From Pseudoduganella danionis (lineage in GTDB: Bacteria > Pseudomonadota > Gammaproteobacteria > Burkholderiales > Burkholderiaceae_D): a DNA stretch of 64,000 bases. The notes under the pieces were generated by a model. The model was not told the origin of the DNA. It saw nothing but the letters and a program-made list of their open reading frames with translations, and did not search any database. The DNA lies in assembly GCF_009720775.1 (NCBI RefSeq), contig NZ_WNKW01000004.1, forward strand, positions 186,001 through 250,000, given 5' to 3'. The position numbers were made by a program, and so were the translations under genes. Within the stretch, counting starts at the first letter, position 1; each line of letters begins with the position of its first letter. Below, one piece after another: positions 41,920 through 52,983 of this stretch.

Positions 41920-42317
41920 AGCGCGTCGCTTTGCCCGAGCTAGCTCCAGCGGCGATCCATCAGCCAGCCGGCCAGCATCTGCTGGCGGATCTGAGCGGCA
42001 TAGCACCTCAGCGCCTGAGCGATTGCGCCACGCTGGAAAGCCTGCTGCGTGAGGCCGCGCTGGCAGCCGGTGCGCATGTACTGTTCAGCCATTTCCACGG
42101 CTTCGGTACGGAGCTCGGCGTTACAGGGGTGGTGCTGCTGGCCGAGTCCCATATCACCATCCATACGTGGCCTGAAAATGGCTACGCCGCAGCGGACATT
42201 TTCATGTGCGGTGCGGCGCAGCCTGAACTGGCACTGGCCGTGATCGAACAGGCGCTGGCACCGGCCAGCCGCCAGATCAGCATCATCGAACGACGCGCTC
42301 AGCCGTCCGGCAAGTAG
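41916..42317 (+). CDS. speD: S-adenosylmethionine decarboxylase proenzyme
   Basis: 133 aa prokaryotic class 1B-type AdoMetDC. The self-cleavage site is visible at Glu77-Ser78 in 'LAESHITIHTWPE', where Ser78 becomes the pyruvoyl group; His83 and Cys98 ('DIFMCG') are the expected catalytic residues. The product decarboxylated AdoMet is the aminopropyl donor for spermidine synthase, whose membrane-embedded form is encoded in the divergent operon. The ATG overlaps the stop of the 59-aa gene (ATGA). It ends 12 bp from the convergent 224-aa gene. Confidence 0.93.
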   Translation: MKRVALPELAPAAIHQPAGQHLLADLSGIAPQRLSDCATLESLLREAALAAGAHVLFSHFHGFGTELGVTGVVLLAESHITIHTWPENGYAAADIFMCGAAQPELALAVIEQALAPASRQISIIERRAQPSGK

Positions 42318-42328
42318 CCCGATACAGC

Positions 42329-43003
42329 CTAGTGGCGCACGCCCAGCGACACGACCGTGCTGCTCAGGTCTATGCCGCGCACTTCCACGCTGCCGAAGCT
42401 GCCGCCGCTATTGCCGCGTACGTGGACATTGTTGAAGCTGAGCGCACCGATGGAAGTGGGCATCTGCAAAGTCAGCGAACCATCGGCCTGAATGGCGGCA
42501 CTGGCATTGCGCGCATCATAGACGACGTTACGGGCGCTGCTCTCCGCTTCCAGAAAACCCAGCACGGGGTTGACCAGCTTGGCCATGTCGCCGATGACGG
42601 CGATGCCGTTCACGCTGGCCGGCTGGCTGATCTGCGCCACCAGATCGGCGCTCAGGCCCTGCGCGGAACTGCCGCGCATTTCGCTTTCGCTTAGCTGCTG
42701 CATGGCTGCAGCAGGCGCACTGGCCGGCGTTTGCGGCGCGACGGGCGCAGCGAAGGCCGTCAGCGGCGACAGTAAAGCGACAGCCATGGCGGCAGCAGCG
42801 CGCATGTTGTACTGGCTATGCAGCAGCTCATCGAGATGCTGGTGGGTGATCACATCCCACTCGGTAAAGATTTCACCGAGGCGGCGCCCCGTCTCTTCCT
42901 GATGGGCGATGGCCCGGTCCAGCTGTTCCTGCGTAATCAGCCCGCGTTTGACCAGCAACTGGCCAAACCTCGATCGACGATGAAATTCGTGCAGCCATGC
43001 CAT
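42329..43003 (-). CDS. Hypothetical protein with GspE-N-like domain and exported tail
   Basis: 224 aa. Residues about 10-65 ('RFGQLLVKRGLITQEQLDRA', 'ITHQHLDELL') resemble the N-terminal domain of GspE/PilB ATPases (MshEN-like). A hydrophobic segment (about 66-86, 'MRAAAAMAVALLSPLTAFAA') follows, then a secreted-looking region with Pro/Ala linker and beta-rich repeats ('GSLTLQMPTSIGALSFNNVHV'). The combination of a cytoplasmic motor-type domain with an exported tail is unusual. No other secretion genes are adjacent. It is convergent with speD. Confidence 0.7.
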   Translation of the reverse strand: MAWLHEFHRRSRFGQLLVKRGLITQEQLDRAIAHQEETGRRLGEIFTEWDVITHQHLDELLHSQYNMRAAAAMAVALLSPLTAFAAPVAPQTPASAPAAAMQQLSESEMRGSSAQGLSADLVAQISQPASVNGIAVIGDMAKLVNPVLGFLEAESSARNVVYDARNASAAIQADGSLTLQMPTSIGALSFNNVHVRGNSGGSFGSVEVRGIDLSSTVVSLGVRH

Positions 43004-43104
43004 GCTCGTTCTCCGCTCAATGTCAGCAATATCAGCGCCTAAGATAGCATTAAAACAAGGCCGTACTAGCCGTCCAGAGTGGAGGCATTCATCTAGAAAA
43101 GTGC

Positions 43105-43220
43105 GGGGTCAGGTCGGGCAAAGTGCAAGGGTCAGGTCGGGCAGCGGTGCACTTCTTGATTTTTCTCAAAAGCCGCACCAATGCCCGACCTGACACCTGC
43201 ACTTTGCCCGACCTGACCCC
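43105..43220. repeat. Palindromic repeat element (REP/BIME-like)
   Basis: Arms 43105-43127 and 43198-43220 are a perfect 23-bp inverted repeat (core GGTCAGGTCGGGCAAAG). Inside it a second copy of the core (43129-43143) faces 43182-43194. The whole can fold into a long double hairpin. It sits in the intergenic space between the 224-aa gene and the atp operon terminator. Similar GTCAGGTCGGGCA motifs are, from memory, dispersed in Oxalobacteraceae. Confidence 0.75.
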
Positions 43221-43221
43221 C

Positions 43222-43252
43222 AAATAAAAAAGGCAGCCGAGGCTGCCTTTTT
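43222..43252 (-). terminator. Terminator of the atp operon
   Basis: Stem AGGCAGCC (43231-43238) with GGCTGCCT (43241-43248), flanked by A6 on the left and T5 on the right, 20 bp after the atpC stop. The symmetric tracts allow termination in both directions. Confidence 0.85.
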
Positions 43253-43271
43253 GCTGTGCTGCTTGCGTTGC

Positions 43272-43694
43272 TTAGTGCTTGGCGCGCAGTTTGGCGATGG
43301 CGGCCAGTTGGCCGATCGCTGCTGCCAGTTCCGCCTGCGCTTTCGCGTAGTCGATGCCGGCAGTGTTGTTCGCCAGCGATTCTTCGGCACGTTTCTTAGC
43401 CGCTGCCGCTTTGGCTTCGTCCAGATCCTTGCCGCGAATCGCGGTATCCGCCAGCACCGTCACGGCGTTCGGTTGCACTTCCAGCAGACCGCCGGCGACG
43501 AAGACGAACTCTTCTTCTGCCTGGCCTGGGATCTGGATGCGCACTGCGCCCGGACGGATGCGGGTGATCAGCGGCGTGTGCTTGGGATAAATCCCCAGCT
43601 CGCCCTGTTCGCCCGGCAACGCGACGAATTCGGCTTCGCCCGAGTAGATCAACTCCTCGGCGGAAACCACGTCCACGTGTATAGTGTTTGCCAT
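43272..43694 (-). CDS. atpC: F1Fo ATP synthase subunit epsilon
   Basis: 140 aa. The N-terminal beta-sandwich ('[20 protein letters not shown]', '[19 protein letters not shown]') and C-terminal helical hairpin ('[19 protein letters not shown]') are typical of the epsilon subunit, which forms the central stalk with gamma and inhibits ATP hydrolysis. It is the last gene of the operon, 61 bp after atpD, followed by a strong bidirectional terminator. Confidence 0.96.
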   Translation of the reverse strand: MANTIHVDVVSAEELIYSGEAEFVALPGEQGELGIYPKHTPLITRIRPGAVRIQIPGQAEEEFVFVAGGLLEVQPNAVTVLADTAIRGKDLDEAKAAAAKKRAEESLANNTAGIDYAKAQAELAAAIGQLAAIAKLRAKH

Positions 43695-43755
43695 GTCTAT
43701 CCTGTCGGTTGTGATGCGGTTCCGCGTACGGAACCGCTCAGCAATAGCTCAATGA

Positions 43756-46061
<2,306 letters not shown>

Positions 46062-46113
46062 GAGTCCTTACTCCTTCTGCGCTGAGGGCGATCCCGCAGG
46101 ATCGCCGTATCGC

Positions 46114-47655
46114 TTAAAATGCGCCGGATTTTTTGAAGTCAGCAATGGCAGCCGACAGCGCAGCTTCGCCGTCTTTGTCCAGTTGCTTGGTTTCTTCAAT
46201 CTTCGCCAGCAGCGCAGCTTGTTTGGTCTTCAGGTAGCTGTGCAGGCCAGCTTCGAAGGACAGTACTTGTTTCACTGCTACGTCATCGAGGTAACCCTTG
46301 TTGACGGCGAACAGCGAAGCAGCCATCAGCGAGATCGACAGTGGCGAGTACTGAGCCTGCTTCAGCAGTTCGGTCACGCGCGCACCACGGTCCAGCTGTT
46401 TGCGGGTCGATTCGTCCAGATCGGAAGCGAACTGCGCGAACGCAGCCAGTTCACGGTACTGTGCCAAGTCGGTACGGATACCGCCCGACAGGTTTTTGAT
46501 AACCTTGGTCTGCGCTGCACCACCCACACGCGATACGGAAATACCGGCGTTAATTGCAGGACGGATACCAGCGTTGAACAGCGAGGTTTCCAGGAAGATC
46601 TGACCGTCGGTAATCGAAATCACGTTGGTAGGCACGAAGGCCGACACGTCACCCGCTTGGGTTTCGATGATAGGCAGTGCGGTCAGCGAACCGGTTTTAC
46701 CTTTGACTGCGCCGCCGGTGAAGGCTTCAACGTAGTCGGCGTTCACGCGAGCAGCACGCTCCAGCAGACGCGAGTGCAGGTAGAACACGTCACCTGGGTA
46801 TGCTTCGCGGCCTGGTGGACGACGCAGCAGCAGGGAGATCTGACGGTAAGCCACAGCTTGTTTCGACAGGTCATCGTAGACGATCAGTGCATCTTCGCCA
46901 CGGTCGCGGAAGTATTCGCCCATGGTGCAGCCCGAGTAGGCCGAGATGTACTGCATAGCAGCCGATTCAGCAGCCGAAGCAGCCACCACAATGGTGTACT
47001 CCAGTGCGCCGTGCTGTTCCAGCGAACGCACGATGTTCTTGATGGTCGATGCTTTTTGACCGATCGCGACGTAGATACAGGTCATGCCCTGACCTTTTTG
47101 GTTGATGATGGCATCAACGGCTACGGCGGATTTACCGGTCTGACGGTCGCCAATGATCAGCTCACGCTGGCCACGACCGATAGGTACCATCGCGTCGATC
47201 GATTTCAGGCCGGTCTGCATAGGCTGCGACACGGATTCACGAGCGATAACGCCCGGAGCGATTTTTTCGATCGGCGAGGTCAGTTTGGCATCGACAGCGC
47301 CTTTGCCATCGATAGGCTGGCCCAGAGCGTTGACCACACGGCCACGCAGTTCAGGACCAACTGGCACTTCCAGAATACGGCCGGTGCATTTCACCGTGTC
47401 GCCTTCGGAGATGTGCTCGTAAGCACCCAGAATCACGGCGCCGACGGAGTCACGCTCCAGGTTCATTGCCAGACCAAAGGTGTTACCTGGGAATTCCAGC
47501 ATTTCGCCCTGCATTACTTCGGACAGACCGTGAATGCGGACGATACCGTCAGCAACGGAAATCACCGTGCCTTGGTTACGTACTTCAGCGCCACCATCAA
47601 GGCCTTGAATACGGCTCTTGATCAGCTCGCTGATTTCAGATGGGTTGAGTTGCAT
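46114..47655 (-). CDS. atpA: F1Fo ATP synthase subunit alpha
   Basis: 513 aa regulatory nucleotide-binding subunit. The P-loop '[19 protein letters not shown]' is near residues 169-187, with '[20 protein letters not shown]' and '[20 protein letters not shown]' further on. Length and sequence are like those of E. coli AtpA (513 aa). It lies in canonical order between atpH and atpG. Confidence 0.98.
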   Translation of the reverse strand: MQLNPSEISELIKSRIQGLDGGAEVRNQGTVISVADGIVRIHGLSEVMQGEMLEFPGNTFGLAMNLERDSVGAVILGAYEHISEGDTVKCTGRILEVPVGPELRGRVVNALGQPIDGKGAVDAKLTSPIEKIAPGVIARESVSQPMQTGLKSIDAMVPIGRGQRELIIGDRQTGKSAVAVDAIINQKGQGMTCIYVAIGQKASTIKNIVRSLEQHGALEYTIVVAASAAESAAMQYISAYSGCTMGEYFRDRGEDALIVYDDLSKQAVAYRQISLLLRRPPGREAYPGDVFYLHSRLLERAARVNADYVEAFTGGAVKGKTGSLTALPIIETQAGDVSAFVPTNVISITDGQIFLETSLFNAGIRPAINAGISVSRVGGAAQTKVIKNLSGGIRTDLAQYRELAAFAQFASDLDESTRKQLDRGARVTELLKQAQYSPLSISLMAASLFAVNKGYLDDVAVKQVLSFEAGLHSYLKTKQAALLAKIEETKQLDKDGEAALSAAIADFKKSGAF

Positions 47656-47717
47656 ACTAACTCCTAAAAGTGTTTCTCTCAGCTTACGCGAGATGAAGAA
47701 TCTGTTCTAAGCGACGC

Positions 47718-48263
47718 TTACGCCACCAGCGCAACACGCATTTGCTGCAGCTTGGCGCGTACCGAAGTGTCCAGCACTTCATCGCCGACGACCACACGCA
47801 CACCACCGATCAGGGCCGGATCCACGGTAACTACCGGGTTCAGCTTGCGGCTGAATTTCTTTTCCAGCGTGGTAACCAGTTCGGTTACCTGAGCCGAGCT
47901 CAGATCGAATGCGCTAGTGATTTCCGCATCAGCTGCACCTTCCACGGCGTTTTTCAGCGCCTGGAACTGGCTGCCGATTTCCGGCAGCAGACTGACGCGG
48001 CCGTTTTCGACCAGCATGTTCAGGAAGTTTTTCGCTTCCTGATTCAATGGCGATTTCACCAGTGCCGTAATGGCGGCGCTCACATCGCTAGCCGAAGCTT
48101 TCGGATTGCGGGCGAATGCTTGTACCTCGGGGTGGGCACCGATCTGGGCCAGTTCGGCGACCAGTTCGGACCACGCCGCGAGGGTGAACGATTCCTTACC
48201 TGCTTGGGCTACGCGGAACAGAGCTTCCGCGTAGGGACGGGCGACGGTTGCGTTTTCTGCCAT
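47718..48263 (-). CDS. atpH: F1Fo ATP synthase subunit delta
   Basis: 181 aa. It begins '[20 protein letters not shown]', the delta/OSCP signature, and ends with '[21 protein letters not shown]', the C-terminal OSCP motif. It joins the peripheral stalk to the top of F1. It starts 2 bp after the atpF stop and lies 62 bp upstream of atpA. Confidence 0.97.
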   Translation of the reverse strand: MAENATVARPYAEALFRVAQAGKESFTLAAWSELVAELAQIGAHPEVQAFARNPKASASDVSAAITALVKSPLNQEAKNFLNMLVENGRVSLLPEIGSQFQALKNAVEGAADAEITSAFDLSSAQVTELVTTLEKKFSRKLNPVVTVDPALIGGVRVVVGDEVLDTSVRAKLQQMRVALVA

Positions 48264-48265
48264 GA

Positions 48266-48736
48266 TTACAGCTCGACAGACAGGCGCGACAACAGATCAG
48301 CGTGAGCCGATGCATTGACTTCGCGCTTGAGGATTTGCTCGGCGCCCTTCACAGCCAGGTCAGCCACCTGAGCGCGCAGCGCTTCACGCGCCTTGGCCAG
48401 TTGCTGATCGGCGTCGGCTTTAGCTTGCGCAATGATGCGGTCTGCTTCGGCTTGTGCATTAGCTTTGATTTCTTCTGCGACCAGTTGCGCACGCTTTTCA
48501 GCGTCTGCAACGCGTTGCGAAGCTTCTTCGCGCGCACCGGCCAGCGCTTCGCCGGCACGTTTTTCAGCCATGACCATCGCAGCCTGGCCTTGGTCGGCCG
48601 CAGCCAGACCATCAGCGATACGCTTGGCACGCTCATCCAACGCTGCATTCAGCGAAGGAAATACGAACTTCATCGAGACCCAGACCAGCACCGCGAAGGT
48701 GATCATCTGCCCGAGAAGAGACATATTGATGTCCAT
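48266..48736 (-). CDS. atpF: F1Fo ATP synthase subunit b
   Basis: 156 aa. One N-terminal membrane helix ('[20 protein letters not shown]') is followed by a long Ala/Glu/Arg-rich helix (residues about 30-150) that forms the right-handed coiled coil of the peripheral stator. Length matches E. coli b (156 aa). It lies between atpE and atpH. Confidence 0.97.
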   Translation of the reverse strand: MDINMSLLGQMITFAVLVWVSMKFVFPSLNAALDERAKRIADGLAAADQGQAAMVMAEKRAGEALAGAREEASQRVADAEKRAQLVAEEIKANAQAEADRIIAQAKADADQQLAKAREALRAQVADLAVKGAEQILKREVNASAHADLLSRLSVEL

Positions 48737-48778
48737 ACCTTTGCTCCTAACTAAAAGTTTCTCCTAGAAGGGAGCGAA

Positions 48779-49060
<282 letters not shown>

Positions 49061-49124
49061 TTATTTCTCCTAAGATTTTAAAAAAGACTACAGATACTAA
49101 GAAAGTGAAAACAGATTTTTAAAC

Positions 49125-49949
<825 letters not shown>

Positions 49950-50315
49950 TTAAACTGCGAGCAGTGAGAACCAGTATGCCAAGGTTGCCACCGCGAAACC
50001 TAAGATCAGCCATAACCATGCGGCCGACTGAAACAACACTAGCGCGACGATGAACAGCACTACTGTTGTAAAAATTTTCATTACTTCGGCCCGTACATGC
50101 GACCGGAACACTACTTTGGGATCGTTTGATCCGCGCGTGACGAAAATCGCGTACATCAGACTACCGATGACTGCGACTGCTCCGCCATACGCGGCCGACC
50201 ATGCTTTGTTGGGTCCGGCCCAGATCCATGCCAATAAGGCAAATGCGGTGACGATCACCAGCTGCAGGGCCACAACCTTGAATATCGGTCTGGAATCACT
50301 CGTCACATCTCTCAA
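49950..50315 (-). CDS. atpI: ATP synthase assembly protein AtpI
   Basis: 121 aa with four hydrophobic helices ('VVALQLVIVTAFALLAWIW', 'AAYGGAVAVIGSLMYAIFV', 'IFTTVVLFIVALVLFQ', 'LWLILGFAVATLAYWFSLL'). It is the usual first gene of the atp operon and helps assemble the c-ring or carry magnesium. It lies 21 bp upstream of atpB. The operon promoter should be in the 217-bp gap upstream, which holds two inverted repeats. Confidence 0.93.
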   Translation of the reverse strand: MRDVTSDSRPIFKVVALQLVIVTAFALLAWIWAGPNKAWSAAYGGAVAVIGSLMYAIFVTRGSNDPKVVFRSHVRAEVMKIFTTVVLFIVALVLFQSAAWLWLILGFAVATLAYWFSLLAV

Positions 50316-50411
50316 TTTGACTAGCTCCCAAGCCGCCGATAAACCACAAAGACACGGGATTATATGTGTCTTTAATGTAGTGCGTCAAACTTTGCTGCAC
50401 CGCAGCAGAGC

Positions 50412-50467
50412 ATTTGGTGCACGAAAGCGACGCTTTTAAAACCATTTCGGACCGCTTTGCACCAAAT
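50412..50467. promoter_or_regulatory. Inverted repeat upstream of the atp operon
   Basis: ATTTGGTGCA (50412-50421) and TGCACCAAAT (50458-50467) form a perfect 10-bp inverted repeat with a 36-bp spacer, about 100 bp before the atpI start. It is in promoter position for the atp operon; no matching factor is known to me. Confidence 0.45.
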
Positions 50468-50480
50468 TGGAACCAGATAG

Positions 50481-50527
50481 CTTGCGGACCAATTTATGTG
50501 CAAAATGACAATAAAGTGGTCCGCAAG
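50481..50527. promoter_or_regulatory. Inverted repeat between parB and atpI
   Basis: CTTGCGGACCA (50481-50491) and TGGTCCGCAAG (50517-50527) are perfect 11-bp inverted repeats with a 25-bp AT-rich spacer, 5 bp after the parB stop. No T run follows in the parB direction, so it is either a weak terminator or an operator or pause hairpin. Confidence 0.45.
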
Positions 50528-50532
50528 AAAAA

Positions 50533-51420
50533 TCAGGCACGCAAACGGGCCAGCACGCCTTCAAGAATGTCGAGGTCGGCAAAGTCGATGATCATCTGAC
50601 CACGGCCTTTGCTACCCATCTTGAATACCACCGGCGTGGCCAGCGTATCGGACAGTTCTTCTTCGAGACGGACGATGTCGCCCGACTTTTCTTTCTGGCG
50701 TGCTTCGGCTGGTGCAGCCTTCTGCTCTTCCAGCGTCTTGTTGACCAGTTTTTCCGTTTCGCGTACCGACAGTCGCTTGGCGATGACCAGATTGGCCAGC
50801 GTGATCTGGGTGGCGCCATCGACGGCCAGCAGCGCACGCGCATGGCCCATATCGATATCGCCGGCCATCAGCATGGTCTGCACGGCCGAGGCCAGATTCA
50901 TCAGACGCAGCAGATTTGATACTGCACTGCGAGAACGGCCGACCGCATTGGCCGCCTGTTCATGCGTGAAAGCAAAATCCGTAATCAGACGGTGGATACC
51001 TTGCGCTTCTTCCAGCGGATTGAGATCTTCGCGCTGCATGTTTTCGATCAGCGCCATGGCGGCGGCGGCCAGATCGTCCACATCGCGTACCAGCACGGGC
51101 AGTTCTTCCAGCCCTGCTAGCTGGGCGGCACGGAAGCGGCGCTCGCCGGCAATGATTTCATACTTGGTGTTGCCGCTCTTCTTGTCCGTGCCGACCGGAC
51201 GTACCAGGATCGGCTGCATGATGCCCTGCGTCTTGATCGACGCGGCCAGTTCCTGCAAACCGCCCTCGTCCATGCGGGTACGCGGCTGATACTTACCTGC
51301 CTGCATCTGTGCGACAGGCAAAGTGGATGGGGTGTTCGCATCTGCCGTGTTCAGATCGCCATTTCCGCCCAACAGGGCGTCCAGGCCGCGACCGAGGCCT
51401 TTCATTTTTTTGGTTGCCAT
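50533..51420 (-). CDS. parB: Chromosome partitioning protein ParB
   Basis: 295 aa. The N-terminus 'KMKGLGRGLDALLGGN' is the ParA-interacting segment. The CTPase motifs ('QPRTRMDEGGLQELAASIK', 'EIIAGERRFRAAQLAG', 'ALIENMQREDLNPLEEAQG') and the HTH 'FTHEQAANAVGRSRSAVSNLLRL' follow, with a C-terminal dimerisation domain. It binds parS; two parS sites lie about 4 kb away at 55013 and 55081. It begins 9 bp after parA. Confidence 0.96.
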   Translation of the reverse strand: MATKKMKGLGRGLDALLGGNGDLNTADANTPSTLPVAQMQAGKYQPRTRMDEGGLQELAASIKTQGIMQPILVRPVGTDKKSGNTKYEIIAGERRFRAAQLAGLEELPVLVRDVDDLAAAAMALIENMQREDLNPLEEAQGIHRLITDFAFTHEQAANAVGRSRSAVSNLLRLMNLASAVQTMLMAGDIDMGHARALLAVDGATQITLANLVIAKRLSVRETEKLVNKTLEEQKAAPAEARQKEKSGDIVRLEEELSDTLATPVVFKMGSKGRGQMIIDFADLDILEGVLARLRA

Positions 51421-51429
51421 GAGATTGCC

Positions 51430-52200
51430 TTACATTTTCTTGATGCGTTTGACCATCTCGGCGCCGAAAGCGATATAGGCCTGCGCACCTTTCGAGCTCG
51501 GGTCGAAAGTCACGCCCGGCACACCGTAGGACGGCGCTTCAGCCAGACGTACATTACGCGGGATGATGGTTTTGAAAACCTTGTCACCGAAGTGCTGCTC
51601 GAGCTGGGCCGAGACTTGCTGCGACAGCGTCATGCGCGGATCGAACATCACGCGCAGCAGACCGATGATCTTCAGGTCGGGGTTGAGATTGGCGTGGACT
51701 TTCTTGATGGTGTTGACCAGATCGGACAGCCCTTCCAGTGCATAGTATTCGCACTGCATAGGAATGATCACGCCGTGCGCTGCGCACAGACCATTCAGCG
51801 TCAGCATGGACAGTGCCGGTGGACAGTCGATCAGCACGAAGTCGTATTCCTTGTCGACCACGGCCAGTGCATCCTTGAGGCGACGCTCGCGGTTATCCAG
51901 TTCCACCATCTCGACTTCGGCACCAGCCAGTTCGCGGTTCGAAGGCAGCACATCGAAGTGGCCCGGTTCGGAACGCTGACGCGCCGTAGCGACATCGGAG
52001 GTGCCCAGCATGACTTCATAAGTGGATGCCGACAGGCCGGCCTTGTTAATGCCAGCGCCCATCGTTGCATTGCCTTGCGGGTCCAGATCCACCAGCAGCA
52101 CGCGCTGGTTCAGCTTGGCCAGGCCGGCGGCCAGATTCACCGTGGTGGTGGTCTTGCCGACGCCGCCCTTTTGATTCGCTACGCAAAAAATTTTCGCCAT
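51430..52200 (-). CDS. parA: Chromosome partitioning ATPase ParA
   Basis: 256 aa. The deviant Walker A 'ANQKGGVGKTTTTVNLAAGL' (residues about 8-27) carries the signature lysine, with Walker A' 'VLLVDLDPQGNAT' and Walker B 'FVLIDCPPALSML'. ATP-bound dimers bind DNA non-specifically and position parS/ParB complexes. It is the first gene of parAB. The 132-bp region upstream is very AT-rich and repeat-bearing, which is unlike the neighbouring genes. Confidence 0.97.
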   Translation of the reverse strand: MAKIFCVANQKGGVGKTTTTVNLAAGLAKLNQRVLLVDLDPQGNATMGAGINKAGLSASTYEVMLGTSDVATARQRSEPGHFDVLPSNRELAGAEVEMVELDNRERRLKDALAVVDKEYDFVLIDCPPALSMLTLNGLCAAHGVIIPMQCEYYALEGLSDLVNTIKKVHANLNPDLKIIGLLRVMFDPRMTLSQQVSAQLEQHFGDKVFKTIIPRNVRLAEAPSYGVPGVTFDPSSKGAQAYIAFGAEMVKRIKKM

Positions 52201-52239
52201 GTATTTCTTCTTGTTACTCTCGTGGTGTTTTTAAAAATC

Positions 52240-52323
52240 GCCACTAATTATTTATACTATTAAAACGGTATAAACGATTTATATTATTTATACTTAATAA
52301 ACTATATAAACCGTTTATACCGT
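52240..52323. promoter_or_regulatory. AT-rich repeat region in the parA promoter
   Basis: Heptamer TTTATAC or its complement recurs at 52251-52257, 52268-52274 (complement), 52287-52293 and 52314-52320. A perfect 12-bp inverted repeat links 52265-52276 with 52312-52323. Composition is much more AT-rich than the flanking parA and rsmG genes. It lies 40-123 bp upstream of the parA start, where it can act as promoter/operator. Confidence 0.65.
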
Positions 52324-52332
52324 ATAGATTGT

Positions 52333-52983
52333 TTATGCCGCTTCAGCCTGTATGAATACCAGATGGCGCTCTGCGTCCAGCCCCGGTACTGCCAGAGGCT
52401 GTAGTTTCTGCACTTTCCATGGCGCTGGCAGTCGCTCGCGCTCGTCCTCCGGTGCCGTGCCTTTCAGGGCGATGAACTGGCCGCCCTCCTGCAGCAGATG
52501 ACCCGACCAGTTGACGAAGTCCGACAGGTCGGCAAAGGCACGTGAAGTAATCACATCGAACTTGGTCTTCACTTCCAGCTGCTGCACCTGCTTGGTGTAC
52601 ACCGTTACATTGCTCAGTTCCAGCTCGGCTTTCACCTGATTCAGGAAAGCCGTCTTCTTGTGCACCGTATCGATCATCGCCACCTTCATATCGGGCCGGC
52701 TGATGGCCAGCACCATGCCGGGCAGACCGCCACCGGCACCTACATCGAGCACGTTCTGCGCACCGGCAAACGCTGGCACGGCGGCTAGCGAATCCAGTAC
52801 ATGCAGGGTGACCATCTGCATCGGATCACGCACCGACGTCAGGTTGTACACCGAGTTCCACTTGTTCAGCAGGGCCAGATAATCGAGCAGTTTGGCTACC
52901 TGTGCCTCGTTCAGATTCAACTCCAGCGCGGTAATGCCCTGCTGTAAAACGTCCGCTATTGCAGCGCGGTCAAACACCTTCAT
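52333..52983 (-). CDS. rsmG: 16S rRNA (guanine527-N7)-methyltransferase RsmG
   Basis: 216 aa. The SAM-binding motif '[20 protein letters not shown]' is near residues 79-98, with the GidB N-terminal '[20 protein letters not shown]' and the '[14 protein letters not shown]' catalytic core. It methylates G527 of 16S rRNA. Its ATG overlaps the mnmG stop in ATGA (52980-52983). parAB follows downstream, the usual order near the replication origin. Confidence 0.97.
   Translation of the reverse strand: MKVFDRAAIADVLQQGITALELNLNEAQVAKLLDYLALLNKWNSVYNLTSVRDPMQMVTLHVLDSLAAVPAFAGAQNVLDVGAGGGLPGMVLAISRPDMKVAMIDTVHKKTAFLNQVKAELELSNVTVYTKQVQQLEVKTKFDVITSRAFADLSDFVNWSGHLLQEGGQFIALKGTAPEDERERLPAPWKVQKLQPLAVPGLDAERHLVFIQAEAA

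Noticed and set aside
50481..50527. Rho-independent terminator of parB
   Set aside because: The stem is good but the loop is 25 bases and no U tract follows in the parB direction.
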